41,083 nucleotides of DNA. Source: Nitrospinota bacterium. GTDB taxonomy: Bacteria > JADFOP01 > DATKYB01. The notes below the pieces were generated by a model, which was not told the DNA's origin, searched no databases, and saw only the letters and a list, made by a program, of their open reading frames with translations. Made by a program: the position numbers and the translations under genes. The stretch's first letter is position 1, and every line of letters begins with the position of its first letter. The DNA lies in the NCBI GenBank assembly GCA_035528715.1, contig DATKYB010000074.1, positions 1 to 41,083 of the forward strand. The letters are read 5' to 3'. This document shows, piece after piece, positions 8,852 to 16,913 of the stretch.

Positions 8852-9577
8852 TTGGGTAGATTTACAGATAATTGGATCGAGTATTGGAATCAGGATCAGT
8901 TTTGGAGCCGAAATATCCTATGGAAAATAAATTCCGAATTACTCTTACATAGAGCTAGTCAATTTCTCACTTTTAAAAAGGATGATTCTATTCTTGACAT
9001 CGGCTGTGGATCGGGACACATTGGTGAACTTCTTGCTCCTATGGTTGAATCAATATTAGCTGTTGATGTCGCAGAACAGTTTGTAAAATTGTGCAAACAA
9101 AGATGCATGAACTATAGCAATGTCTCCACTCAACTTCTAAATGATGATTATACAAAACTGCATTTTTTGAAGAAGCAATTTTCGCTAATACTTTGTGTTA
9201 GTGTTGTACAATATTACAATAATATAAAGGAAATAGAGACTCTTATTCGTTCAATACAAAAGATTGCATTGCCTGGGGCGAAAATGTTAATTGCCGACTT
9301 GCCTCTCAAAAGAGGGGTGTTCGGATTTGCATGGGATTCTTTATGTTCTTTTCTTTTGAGCATCAAGGAAGGTTATACCTTTCACCTATTGAGTACTGCC
9401 TTCAGTCGGTGGTGCTGGAAATCTGTCTATAAATCGTTTTGCAAAAACAATAAAACATTAGAATTTTCTATTCAGGACATTGAAGAATTGATTAAACGTA
9501 TGGATTTGAAAGCAAAGATTATCACTAAAAGTTTTTCCATCTATGCCAATCGACCCAGTATTCTGATTCAGCTTTGA
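8852..9577 (+). CDS. Class I SAM-dependent methyltransferase
   Basis: A 241-residue Rossmann-fold methyltransferase. Motif I is ILDIGCGSGHIG (residues 47-58), and the acidic residue ending strand 2 is in ILAVDVAEQF. A post-motif ILCVSVVQYY and an ADLPLKRG segment follow. The start is a TTG, chosen because a strong AAGGGGGAGA Shine-Dalgarno (8837-8846) sits just upstream and no in-frame ATG fits. The target is unknown. The gene lies among glycan genes and next to a second, larger methyltransferase, so a sugar or lipid-linked glycan is plausible. It is flanked by genes on the opposite strand and so is probably its own transcription unit. Confidence 0.85.
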   Translation: MGRFTDNWIEYWNQDQFWSRNILWKINSELLLHRASQFLTFKKDDSILDIGCGSGHIGELLAPMVESILAVDVAEQFVKLCKQRCMNYSNVSTQLLNDDYTKLHFLKKQFSLILCVSVVQYYNNIKEIETLIRSIQKIALPGAKMLIADLPLKRGVFGFAWDSLCSFLLSIKEGYTFHLLSTAFSRWCWKSVYKSFCKNNKTLEFSIQDIEELIKRMDLKAKIITKSFSIYANRPSILIQL

Positions 9578-9656
9578 CCTTCCCAAAAAGCCAATTGAAT
9601 CACTAATATTCTTTGCACAATCTCCTTTTTTAATTATAATAAAGTTATCTATGCTG

Positions 9657-11363
9657 TTATTTCTTTCTTAAAAATTTAAATTTTTTTGTCAAGGTTTTAT
9701 GATGTAAACCAGTTCGTACCATCACAAGATCTTGAAATGAGTCTTCTAACAGCTTATTTTTATTATTTCTTTTTTTACCATAATTCGGAAAAAAGGATTT
9801 TATTAACTCAATGGTAAACTTCTTTGTGTTTCTAATCCTCTTTCTCATCCATGGTCTCTGCCTTTCTGATGTTATGTCATAAATAATGGCTCTGTAGATC
9901 ACAAAATCTGCTGGAATGTATTTTTCCGCAACCCATTCAGTGTCAATATGGTATAACTTGCCCGTTCTGTTTTTTATTAAATTACCGAAGTGAAAATCAA
10001 AAGATTCTCCTTTCAAAAGAGGGTAGCCTTCTTCATCATCCATCCCAGTGTAATATCTATTGATTAATTCTTTATGATAGATTTCCAATATCTCTAGGAG
10101 TTTTCTTTTAAAATTGTTTTCGCAGATTGCCTTAAAGATATCAATTGTTAATAAATCACCTTCATACCAAGGGCTGTCGTTAACTATCTGTTTGATTTTG
10201 ATTTTATTGCTCACGATTATATGGTTTTCTTTATCCCCGAAAATTCTCTTTTTCTCAATATATGGTTTCTGATTTATTCTTGCTGTTGTAATGCAGCTGA
10301 ATTTTTTTCTTCTTTTCAGGGAAAATTTTTTAGCAATCCAATCTGATTTTTTGATTATATCAGACTTGCCTTGGCTGGCGACCACTAAAAAAGAATTTGC
10401 AAATTCCCCAAGCAATTCTGCCTCATATAATGTTTTATTCACAAGCCCCTCATGAAAAATGTGATCTCTTTGTAGATTATATGAGATGAATGGCACATCT
10501 ATCCAGTTATGTAAATAATAGCCTTTTTCGATGCCAATATCGCTGAATATGGTAGAAGCAAATTTATAATCAGGGAAACAATAGTAAAAAGAGATATTAG
10601 AAAAACCGGTTGCCTTTAAGAGAGCTTCTAACTCCTTTTTAGAAAAGGTTGCTAGGATTCTGTTACCGGTATATCCATGGAGGCTATCAAACATCTTCCT
10701 TGTATGATCTTCAGGACATCCACTCCAATACTTTAATCCAATCTTGTTTTCTATCGCAATTATCAAAGCACCATTTTCACTAAGAGCAGTTTTAGCAAGT
10801 TTAAGGAGGGATAAACAAGATTCCTTTACATTGATTTGATCTGTAATATATAAAGGAGCATATTCCAGAACACCAATCAAAGTGACTATGTCGTATATAG
10901 GTGCAAATTTAATATGCTTCACATTTGAACAAATCACCCTAACATTCTCTAGATCTCTGCATCTTTCTCGCGTGATTTGTGCACGTAGAGGGCTACCCTC
11001 AATAGCATCAACTAATTCAAAATTTTCGCCCAAATATCTTGTTGTAGCTCCACATCCAGAGCCAAATTCTAAAATTTTAATATTGTCAGATAATTCGAGA
11101 CACTTTAAGATATTTGATCTTCCTATACCCAAATGATAATAAGATGGCCAATCTTTTACTGCATGCATAAGCTCTTCTGAATCATTGTTAATTTCTTTAG
11201 CATTTTTAATGGCATTCAATATGTAATCTTCAGTTTTAGGACCATCAGAATAATTAATCGTATGCACCCTTTGTTCGGGCGATACAAAAATCCCATTCTC
11301 TTTATCATATTTAAATTCTGATAACGACCAGTAGCTATCTAATCCCTCTTTTTCTGTTTCCAT
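9657..11363 (-). CDS. Methyltransferase-kinase fusion (WbdD-like architecture)
   Basis: A 568-residue protein. The N-terminal part (about 70-265) is a class I SAM methyltransferase with ILEFGSGCGATTRYLG at 97-112, acidic E122 at the end of strand 2, and an LIGVLEYAPLY segment. The C-terminal part (about 335-500) looks like an APH/choline-kinase-type phosphotransferase: FDFHFGNL (D456, N461) matches the HxDxxxxN catalytic loop without the first His, and YHIDTEW (D474) matches the metal-binding Asp motif. A methyltransferase joined to a kinase is the layout of WbdD, which phosphorylates and methylates the non-reducing end of O9a antigen and so stops chain growth. Here the function is inferred from architecture and location only. 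The last 70 residues are very basic and may bind membrane. Confidence 0.72.
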   Translation of the reverse strand: METEKEGLDSYWSLSEFKYDKENGIFVSPEQRVHTINYSDGPKTEDYILNAIKNAKEINNDSEELMHAVKDWPSYYHLGIGRSNILKCLELSDNIKILEFGSGCGATTRYLGENFELVDAIEGSPLRAQITRERCRDLENVRVICSNVKHIKFAPIYDIVTLIGVLEYAPLYITDQINVKESCLSLLKLAKTALSENGALIIAIENKIGLKYWSGCPEDHTRKMFDSLHGYTGNRILATFSKKELEALLKATGFSNISFYYCFPDYKFASTIFSDIGIEKGYYLHNWIDVPFISYNLQRDHIFHEGLVNKTLYEAELLGEFANSFLVVASQGKSDIIKKSDWIAKKFSLKRRKKFSCITTARINQKPYIEKKRIFGDKENHIIVSNKIKIKQIVNDSPWYEGDLLTIDIFKAICENNFKRKLLEILEIYHKELINRYYTGMDDEEGYPLLKGESFDFHFGNLIKNRTGKLYHIDTEWVAEKYIPADFVIYRAIIYDITSERQRPWMRKRIRNTKKFTIELIKSFFPNYGKKRNNKNKLLEDSFQDLVMVRTGLHHKTLTKKFKFLRKK

Positions 11364-11420
11364 TTCTCTCCTTTACCTTCTTCTACACCAACGCATCAAA
11401 ATATATATGCAATACTTATG

Positions 11421-11660
11421 AGGGTTACCTTGTATATAAAGAGATTTTTCTGTATAATTCAATGACTGCTAAAAAATATATCTCAAGAATTTAGTATTAA
11501 TTTATCTATAATAAGTTATTAATATATTCCGGTCAATCTTTTAGTTTAGTGGTTTCAATCTAAGGGAATACTAATGGCTAAGCTCATACAGATTGTTTTC
11601 ATAATCATCCTTTTTTTGATAAAATATTTCCTGTCCATAAAAGCAAAGAAATATTACGAG
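11421..11660 (+). repeat. Direct repeat copy A: duplicated promoter and gene start (partner of 13327-13560)
   Basis: This stretch aligns in the same orientation with 13327-13560. Shared blocks include GATTTTTCTGTATAAT, GAATTTAGTATTAATTTATC, GGTCAATCTTTTAG and GGTTTCAATCT, followed by related coding starts. Both copies contain TTGTAT or TTGTGT, a 17-bp spacer, and TATAAT (here 11430-11435 and 11453-11458), so the duplicated unit includes a likely promoter. The copies have diverged by substitutions and small indels, so the duplication is not recent. Confidence 0.85.
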
Positions 11661-11708
11661 GCCGGTTTCTTCACTGTTTATCATAAAGGTTTTCATTCTA
11701 ATTTTTAG
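11574..11708 (+). pseudogene. Fossil 5' end of a GT9 heptosyltransferase gene
   Basis: An ATG-initiated frame of 44 codons whose first 25 or so residues match the start of the intact GT9 gene at 13480: MAKLIQIVFIIILF here against MTRLIQFVFRIILF there, with an aligned KAKKY/GSKES segment after that. Similarity then stops and the frame soon ends at TAG. The promoter-like sequence is duplicated with it. It is best read as the remnant of a lost tandem GT9 gene. A functional 44-residue hydrophobic peptide is the less likely alternative. Confidence 0.7.
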
Positions 11709-11797
11709 ATACCTCATATGGGATTTCCTTGAGATGAAAAATTAGTAGAAAAATGTGCTTCGCCTCCGTTCAAAGACAAGCATTTTTAAACATTTGT

Positions 11798-13156
11798 TCA
11801 AAAAGTTTTTAAAAACCGCTTATAAGCAATTTTTAAATTATTTATGATATAGTTTCTAAAAAAATTTCTTATTTTTCTTTTTAAATACATTACTTTTTTT
11901 GAAGGGCGCTTTATCTCCTTCATAATTTCACTTAGCAATTCATAGTCAATCCCTTTTATCTTGGGTTCTGAGCCATATCTGTGCATTCTATCGAACTCGT
12001 AAGGAAGCAAGTTCAAATCCTTGTATTTTTCATATGCATAGGTTCCAGGATAAATCGTATACCATGATATCGAGAGAACATCAGGATTCATCCTGTTAAT
12101 CATCTCAACGGTTTGGTGGGTTTCCTCCGGTGTTTCATTCGGAGCACCGAACATGAAGTTTCCGACAATCTTAAGCTCATTATCTCTTAGTATTTCAGCG
12201 GCTCTATAGTTCATTTCGGCCGATGTCCCTTTTTGAATCTGCTTTAGTCCCCTGTCATATCCAAGCTCAAATCCTACAGAGACGGCATGGCATTTCGCTT
12301 TTTTGAGGCGTTCAAACATCCTGGGTCTTTTTGCAATAATATCGGGCCTGCTTGAAATAACAAAAGGGGTTTTCATTCCAGAATTTTCATAGGTTTCACA
12401 AAAATTATTAACCCATTTTTCGTTAACAGCAAACAGGTCGTCAATAAAATCCCAGTAGGCTGCGTTCCATTTTTCTTTTAATTCTTTCATTTCTCCTATG
12501 ATATTTAAAGGAGATCTCTGCCGGCATTTTTGGGCCATCATCATAGGTTGGGGAGCGCAGAAGTCACACTTGCCAACACACCCTCTTCCCGAAATGAGAG
12601 TTACATAAGGAACCCGTCCTTTCCACAGAGGATTGATGAGCTCGCCTTCTTCATAGGGAATAAGAGACCGGTCTATATAAGGAAGAAGATCCAGATTTTC
12701 AACGGGACTTCCTATGAATATTTTTTCTTTATCTGGTCGTATTTTGCCTCCCACAATATTTACAATATCACTCTCTGCTTCACATGTGATAACCATATCG
12801 ATATAATCTTTCTGAGCTGCGTCTTGGGGGGCAATGGTTGCGTGAATCCCTCCAATAAATGTCAACGAACCGCATGTTTTTTTAGCCAGTCTCAATGATT
12901 CCAGAGCATAACCAAAATCAACAGACATGGCGGTTGCTCCAACAAAGTCAGGCTTAAATTCGTTAAGCTTATCCTGATATTCATCCCATCCTGTTAGTGT
13001 CCTTAAATCAATAATTTTCGCTTCATGACCGCTATTATTCAGGATGGTTGCCAGAAGAAGAATCCCGTGATGAAGAGAACAGTACTTCCTTTCTTTTCTC
13101 CAATAAGAATCCCATCCGTTGATTGCTATCATTGGATTGACAAAAATAACTTTCAT
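11798..13156 (-). CDS. B12-binding-domain radical SAM protein
   Basis: A 452-residue protein of the cobalamin-binding radical SAM group. The N-terminal Rossmann-like domain (about 1-145) has VIFVNPMI, the leucine-rich LLLATILNNSGHEAKIIDLR, and GGIHATIAP at 102-110, a typical landmark. The canonical DxHxxG cobalamin-ligand motif is not evident. The radical SAM domain follows, with the 4Fe-4S cysteines C193, C197 and C200 in GRGCVGKCDFC, and later GFELGYDRGLKQIQKGTS and GNFMFGAPNETPEET. Relatives include C- and P-methylating enzymes and enzymes of lipid or natural-product synthesis. The reaction is not predictable here. It is on the minus strand, flanked by the two copies of the duplicated promoter/gene-start sequence. 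The C-terminus is strongly basic. Confidence 0.85.
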   Translation of the reverse strand: MKVIFVNPMIAINGWDSYWRKERKYCSLHHGILLLATILNNSGHEAKIIDLRTLTGWDEYQDKLNEFKPDFVGATAMSVDFGYALESLRLAKKTCGSLTFIGGIHATIAPQDAAQKDYIDMVITCEAESDIVNIVGGKIRPDKEKIFIGSPVENLDLLPYIDRSLIPYEEGELINPLWKGRVPYVTLISGRGCVGKCDFCAPQPMMMAQKCRQRSPLNIIGEMKELKEKWNAAYWDFIDDLFAVNEKWVNNFCETYENSGMKTPFVISSRPDIIAKRPRMFERLKKAKCHAVSVGFELGYDRGLKQIQKGTSAEMNYRAAEILRDNELKIVGNFMFGAPNETPEETHQTVEMINRMNPDVLSISWYTIYPGTYAYEKYKDLNLLPYEFDRMHRYGSEPKIKGIDYELLSEIMKEIKRPSKKVMYLKRKIRNFFRNYIINNLKIAYKRFLKTF

Positions 13157-13479
13157 ATCAAGTCCTATTTTTTTATCATATTTATTTATCTATGAGGATT
13201 GTTAAATATATTTTCTTAGACAGTCATCATTAATTCTTTGCAATTAAATCACTGATCGAATATAAAAAATCATATAGTATCTTGGTCTTATAGCAATGGT
13301 GATTTTAAATTTTCCTTAAACATTGCCGGGCTACCTAAATATTGTGTATAAAAAGATTTTTCTGTATAATCTAATCATTGCTAAAAAACAATCTAAAGAA
13401 TTTAGTATTAATTTATCTTATAATAAATTAATAATTTTTTCGGGTCAATCTTTTAGAGGTTTCAATCTTAGGAAATAAT
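13157..13479 (+). promoter_or_regulatory. Intergenic region with promoter (13342-13370), conserved in repeat copy A
   Basis: A 323-bp gap between divergent genes. TTGTGT (13342-13347), a 17-bp spacer and a perfect TATAAT (13365-13370) form a likely sigma-70 promoter for the plus-strand heptosyltransferase operon, with a leader of about 100 bases. The same layout survives in the diverged duplicate at 11430-11458, with TTGTAT as -35. Conservation of both hexamers and of the spacer length between diverged copies strengthens the call. Confidence 0.6.
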
Positions 13480-13560
13480 ATGACGAGGCTCATTCAGTTT
13501 GTTTTCAGAATCATTCTTTTTTTTGATACAAGATTTCTTACTCAAGGAAGCAAAGAGTCT
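13327..13560 (+). repeat. Direct repeat copy B: promoter and start of the GT9 gene
   Basis: The intact partner of the repeat at 11421-11660, in the same orientation and about 1.9 kb away. It covers the promoter, leader and first 25 or so codons of the heptosyltransferase gene at 13480. The intervening DNA is occupied by the minus-strand radical SAM gene. Confidence 0.85.
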
Positions 13561-14577
13561 CTCAATCGAAAAGAAATAAAAAGAATTCTCTTGGTAAATA
13601 CCACAGCTATGGGGGATACTCTCTTGTCAACCCCAGCTATCAGGGCAGTGAGAAAAGAATTCTCAGAGGCCTATATAGCCTCATTGGTGCATGTAAAACA
13701 GAAAGATGTGCTTAAGAATAATCCCAGGATAAATGAGTTGGTCATATATTCTGGCAAATACAAGGGATTACTGAGACTTATTCGCAGGCTGAGAAAGAAA
13801 AAATTCGATTTAGTCATTGTTTTGCATGCAAATGATCCTGATATTGTGCCAATAATATACTTAACGGGAGCTAGGTATAGAGTGGGTTGGGCTGAAAGCA
13901 AATTTAGTTTTTTATTTACTCATACGTTTAAAAGACCTGAAAATAAGATACTGCATACTATTGATCAAAGATTCGGTATATTGGAAAGCATAGGAATAGA
14001 ACCTGATAGTATTGACATGGAATATTTTTTGGATGAAAAAGATGAAAAATCCTCATATGATTTTTTAAGAGAAAATAGAATTACAGAAACAGACATTTTG
14101 ATAGGATTACATCCCTTTGGGAGTTTAGAATCAAAAGCATGGCCTAATTACATTGATTTCCTAGAGAAGATATCAAAGAGTGATCGTTTTAAATTAGTAT
14201 TGATTGGAGGAAAGAGACATGAAAGAGAGGTCTTGGAGAATTGGCCAAGGATAGGGAATAAAATCATATCAACAGTTGGAAAAACGTATGTTGGAGAAAC
14301 CGCTGCCTTAATAAAAAAATGCAGAGTTTTCGTTACAACAGACAGCGGTCCTTTCCATCTGGCTGTGGCCTTAAAAAGACCTACGATTTTGTTAGTTGGT
14401 CCTACTTTAATTGAGGTTACAGGACCCTATCAAGATAGAGAGTTACATCGGATCATCAAAGAGGATGTTAATTGTGCTCCTTGCAGATTAAGGTCTTGTG
14501 ATGAGCATATATGCATGCGAAAAATCACACCAGAAAGGGTTATTTCGGAATTAGATAAAGTTTTAGCTTTAAAATAA
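13480..14577 (+). CDS. GT9 heptosyltransferase family protein
   Basis: A complete GT9 glycosyltransferase of 365 residues that probably transfers heptose or a related sugar to LPS core. Seen are ILLVNTTAMGDTLLSTPAIRA near residue 35, KKFDLVIVLHANDPD, LIGLHPFGSLESKAWP starting the second domain, FVTTDSGPFHLAVAL at the donor site, and a terminal cysteine cluster C-x2-C-x4-C-x4-C. A hydrophobic, basic N-terminal extension of about 30 residues precedes the Rossmann start. The first 25 or so codons are duplicated as a fossil at 11574. It heads the second glycan operon and is followed 13 bases later by another GT9 gene. Confidence 0.85.
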   Translation: MTRLIQFVFRIILFFDTRFLTQGSKESLNRKEIKRILLVNTTAMGDTLLSTPAIRAVRKEFSEAYIASLVHVKQKDVLKNNPRINELVIYSGKYKGLLRLIRRLRKKKFDLVIVLHANDPDIVPIIYLTGARYRVGWAESKFSFLFTHTFKRPENKILHTIDQRFGILESIGIEPDSIDMEYFLDEKDEKSSYDFLRENRITETDILIGLHPFGSLESKAWPNYIDFLEKISKSDRFKLVLIGGKRHEREVLENWPRIGNKIISTVGKTYVGETAALIKKCRVFVTTDSGPFHLAVALKRPTILLVGPTLIEVTGPYQDRELHRIIKEDVNCAPCRLRSCDEHICMRKITPERVISELDKVLALK

Positions 14578-14590
14578 GGATTCTTCGTTT

Positions 14591-15697
14591 TTGTTTACTA
14601 TGGAACTGCAATCGAAAATCTTACACTTTCTCTATACTATTTCCATTCATGGGAAAATAAGAGAAAAAAAAGAAGAGTTCATTAAGGAGAATATCAGTAA
14701 AATTTTAGTTGTGAGAAACGATAATGTGGGTGATGTTATCTGTTCAACACCAGCCATACAGGCCTTAAGTGAGAATTTTCCTAAAGCCTATATTGCAATA
14801 CTCGTAGCTTCCTACAGCAAAGATGCAATCATCGGAAATCCCTATATAGATGAGGTATTCGTATATGATAAATACAAACATGGAAAATATAAGAGCCGGT
14901 GGGCTGCATGGTGGAATCAGTTTAAGATTTTGAGATCATTGAGAAAGAAGAAGTTTGATCTGGCCATTGGTCTTCGGTCCACATTTTCTCCATCCCAAGG
15001 GTGGCTCGTATATTTTACAGGGGCCACTTTTAGGCTGGGAACCTATCCATCTAAAAAGAAACATATAAATTTCAAATTCTTTTATAATCTCTTTTCAGAA
15101 GAGATTATAAATAAGTCTCATGAGGTAGAAAAGAACTGCAAAATGCTGGAGACGATAGATGTAAAGATTGGGGAGAAAAGGTTAAGTGTATATATCCCTC
15201 AAGAAGATTTTTCTAGGGTAGATAAATTTTTAGCTGAAAATCAGATTGAGGACAAGTTATTAATAGGCTTGTATATCTCCTCAAGACTTAGAGAAAACAA
15301 CCTGGAGGATGAGAAGATTGCTGAGCTTGCAGACAAATTAATTGAAAGGTGCAGAGCAGAGATATTATTAACCCGTGCGCCATGGGAGAGGGAAAGAGCA
15401 CAGAAGATTTCTGAACTCACCAATAATCACATATATATATTTGATACACATACACTTAAAAGTTTAGGTGCCCTGCAAAAGAGGTGTTCACTCTTTATAA
15501 GTGTGGATGGAGGGCCTATGCATCTCTCAGCTGCAATGGGAGTGCCGACCATAGGCCTCTTTGGTAAGACAAGTCCTGATGCTTGGAGACCTTGGGGAGA
15601 GAAGAATTTTGTTCTTAAGAAAGGAGATAATGTAAATAATCTCAGTGTTGAGGATATATTAAGAATTACAGACCAAGCCTTGAAAGATTTTGTCTGA
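14591..15697 (+). CDS. GT9 family glycosyltransferase, divergent member
   Basis: A GT9 protein of 368 residues. The N-terminal domain has ILVVRNDNVGDVICSTPAIQAL, then KKFDLAIGLRSTFSPSQGW. The donor site reads ISVDGGPMHLSAAMGVP, with G in place of the usual S of DSGPMH, then FGKTSPDAWRPWG. The C-terminal cysteine cluster found in the other four GT9 proteins here is absent, so it likely uses a different donor or acceptor. I favour the TTG at 14591 as start because AAGGA (14576-14580) is well spaced from it. An ATG at 14600, three codons later, is the alternative. It belongs to the same operon as the preceding GT9 gene. Confidence 0.82.
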   Translation: MFTMELQSKILHFLYTISIHGKIREKKEEFIKENISKILVVRNDNVGDVICSTPAIQALSENFPKAYIAILVASYSKDAIIGNPYIDEVFVYDKYKHGKYKSRWAAWWNQFKILRSLRKKKFDLAIGLRSTFSPSQGWLVYFTGATFRLGTYPSKKKHINFKFFYNLFSEEIINKSHEVEKNCKMLETIDVKIGEKRLSVYIPQEDFSRVDKFLAENQIEDKLLIGLYISSRLRENNLEDEKIAELADKLIERCRAEILLTRAPWERERAQKISELTNNHIYIFDTHTLKSLGALQKRCSLFISVDGGPMHLSAAMGVPTIGLFGKTSPDAWRPWGEKNFVLKKGDNVNNLSVEDILRITDQALKDFV

Positions 15698-15816
15698 TTC
15701 GCTAATAAAAAATCTTATGAACATTGAGTATTTCGAGGAAACAGGTTGAAAAAATGCCTCTAAATACTATAATATAAAAAAATTCTGTTTGAAAGGAATG
15801 AGAACAGGTCTTAGTT

Positions 15817-16866
15817 ATGAATCCGAAGAATATACTCATTATTAAGCCAAGCAGTCTCGGGGATGTTATCCATTCCTTACCAGTATTAAAAATCCTGAAG
15901 AAAAGATATCCAGAGGCAAGGATTTCTTGGGTTATCAATAAAGAATTGAGCGAATTAATTGAAGGGAGTCCCTATATAGATGAGATCTTTTTGTTTCAAA
16001 GAAAAAAATGGGATCGATGGTTGAAATTACCCTCCAATATTATTGAATTGATGAGATTTGTTATAAAGATTCGAAAGAAAGGATTTGATACAGTCATCGA
16101 CCTCCAGGGATTATTGAGAAGCGGACTTATTACCTTTTTATCAGGTTCTTCTCGTCGAATAGGTTTTAAAAGTGCAAGAGAATTCAGCCCATTATTTTAT
16201 ACCGATAAAATTTCACTTCCGGATAAAAAAATCCATTCAGTAGAAAGATATATTTCCGCTGTAAAATTTCTATCTGCTGATGGTTCAGAAAGAGATTTTA
16301 CGATTAGTATCCCAAAAGAAGATATCGATTATGTTGATAGATTTTTAAAAGAGAAAGGAATCAATGATTCAAAAAAGATGGTTGTTGTCAATCCCTGGGC
16401 CAGATGGAGGACAAAATGTTGGCCCATTAAAAATTACCTCTCAATGATAAAAAGGCTAAAGGAAGAGGGATTTTTGCCCATTATTATCAGCAGCAATGAG
16501 TTTAAAGCGATTACAGATGATCTGATGGAGGGCTTTTCAGATCCTCCCATAGCCTTTGTGGGACAGCCCTTGAAAAGGCTAACAGAGCTTATAAAGAGAT
16601 CAAGCCTTATGGTTACCAATGATAGTGGTCCTATGCATATTGCAGCAGCTGTAAATACACCTGTGATTGCTCTGTTTGGACCTACAGATCCTCTCTTAAC
16701 AGGACCGTATGGAGAGGGGCATATTGTTATTCAAAAGAATATGGATTGTGTCCCTTGTCTTGAGAGAGAATGTTCAAAAGAGCACGTTTGTATGGAGATG
16801 ATAACTGTTGACGAGGTGATAGAAAAGGTCCGGAAAAGGATTTACGAGAATGGGGACAGGATTTAA
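15817..16866 (+). CDS. waaC: LPS heptosyltransferase I-like GT9 protein
   Basis: A 349-residue GT9 enzyme. ILIIKPSSLGDVIHSLPVL opens the first domain. VIDLQGLLRSGLIT, RRIGFKSARE and LFYTDK resemble heptosyltransferase I, which links the first heptose to Kdo. The second domain has VNPWARWRTKCWP, TNDSGPMHIAAAVNTPVIALFGPTDP in segments, and a C-terminal cluster C-x2-C-x4-C-x5-C. The ATG is 119 bases beyond the previous gene, with only a weak Shine-Dalgarno. The gmhB gene 47 bases downstream makes a precursor of the ADP-heptose donor, which supports the assignment. WaaC is the best guess by motif, with other heptosyltransferases possible. Confidence 0.82.
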   Translation: MNPKNILIIKPSSLGDVIHSLPVLKILKKRYPEARISWVINKELSELIEGSPYIDEIFLFQRKKWDRWLKLPSNIIELMRFVIKIRKKGFDTVIDLQGLLRSGLITFLSGSSRRIGFKSAREFSPLFYTDKISLPDKKIHSVERYISAVKFLSADGSERDFTISIPKEDIDYVDRFLKEKGINDSKKMVVVNPWARWRTKCWPIKNYLSMIKRLKEEGFLPIIISSNEFKAITDDLMEGFSDPPIAFVGQPLKRLTELIKRSSLMVTNDSGPMHIAAAVNTPVIALFGPTDPLLTGPYGEGHIVIQKNMDCVPCLERECSKEHVCMEMITVDEVIEKVRKRIYENGDRI

Positions 16867-16913
16867 GACTCTTTGAAAAATAGAAATAATCAAACTAAAT
16901 AACGGAGAGGAAA

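Larger units (their letters stand above)
11364..11797 (+). other. 434-bp gap holding one repeat copy and a gene fossil
   Basis: This gap between two minus-strand genes contains no intact gene. Its centre (about 11421-11660) is a diverged second copy of the region that precedes and begins the heptosyltransferase gene at 13480, listed separately. The rest (11364-11420 and 11709-11797) is AT-rich and shows nothing I can identify. Confidence 0.6.

Noticed and set aside
12530-12898. 122-residue plus-strand ORF inside the radical SAM gene
   Set aside because: Antisense to the conserved B12-domain and Fe-S cluster region; composition looks like a chance open frame.
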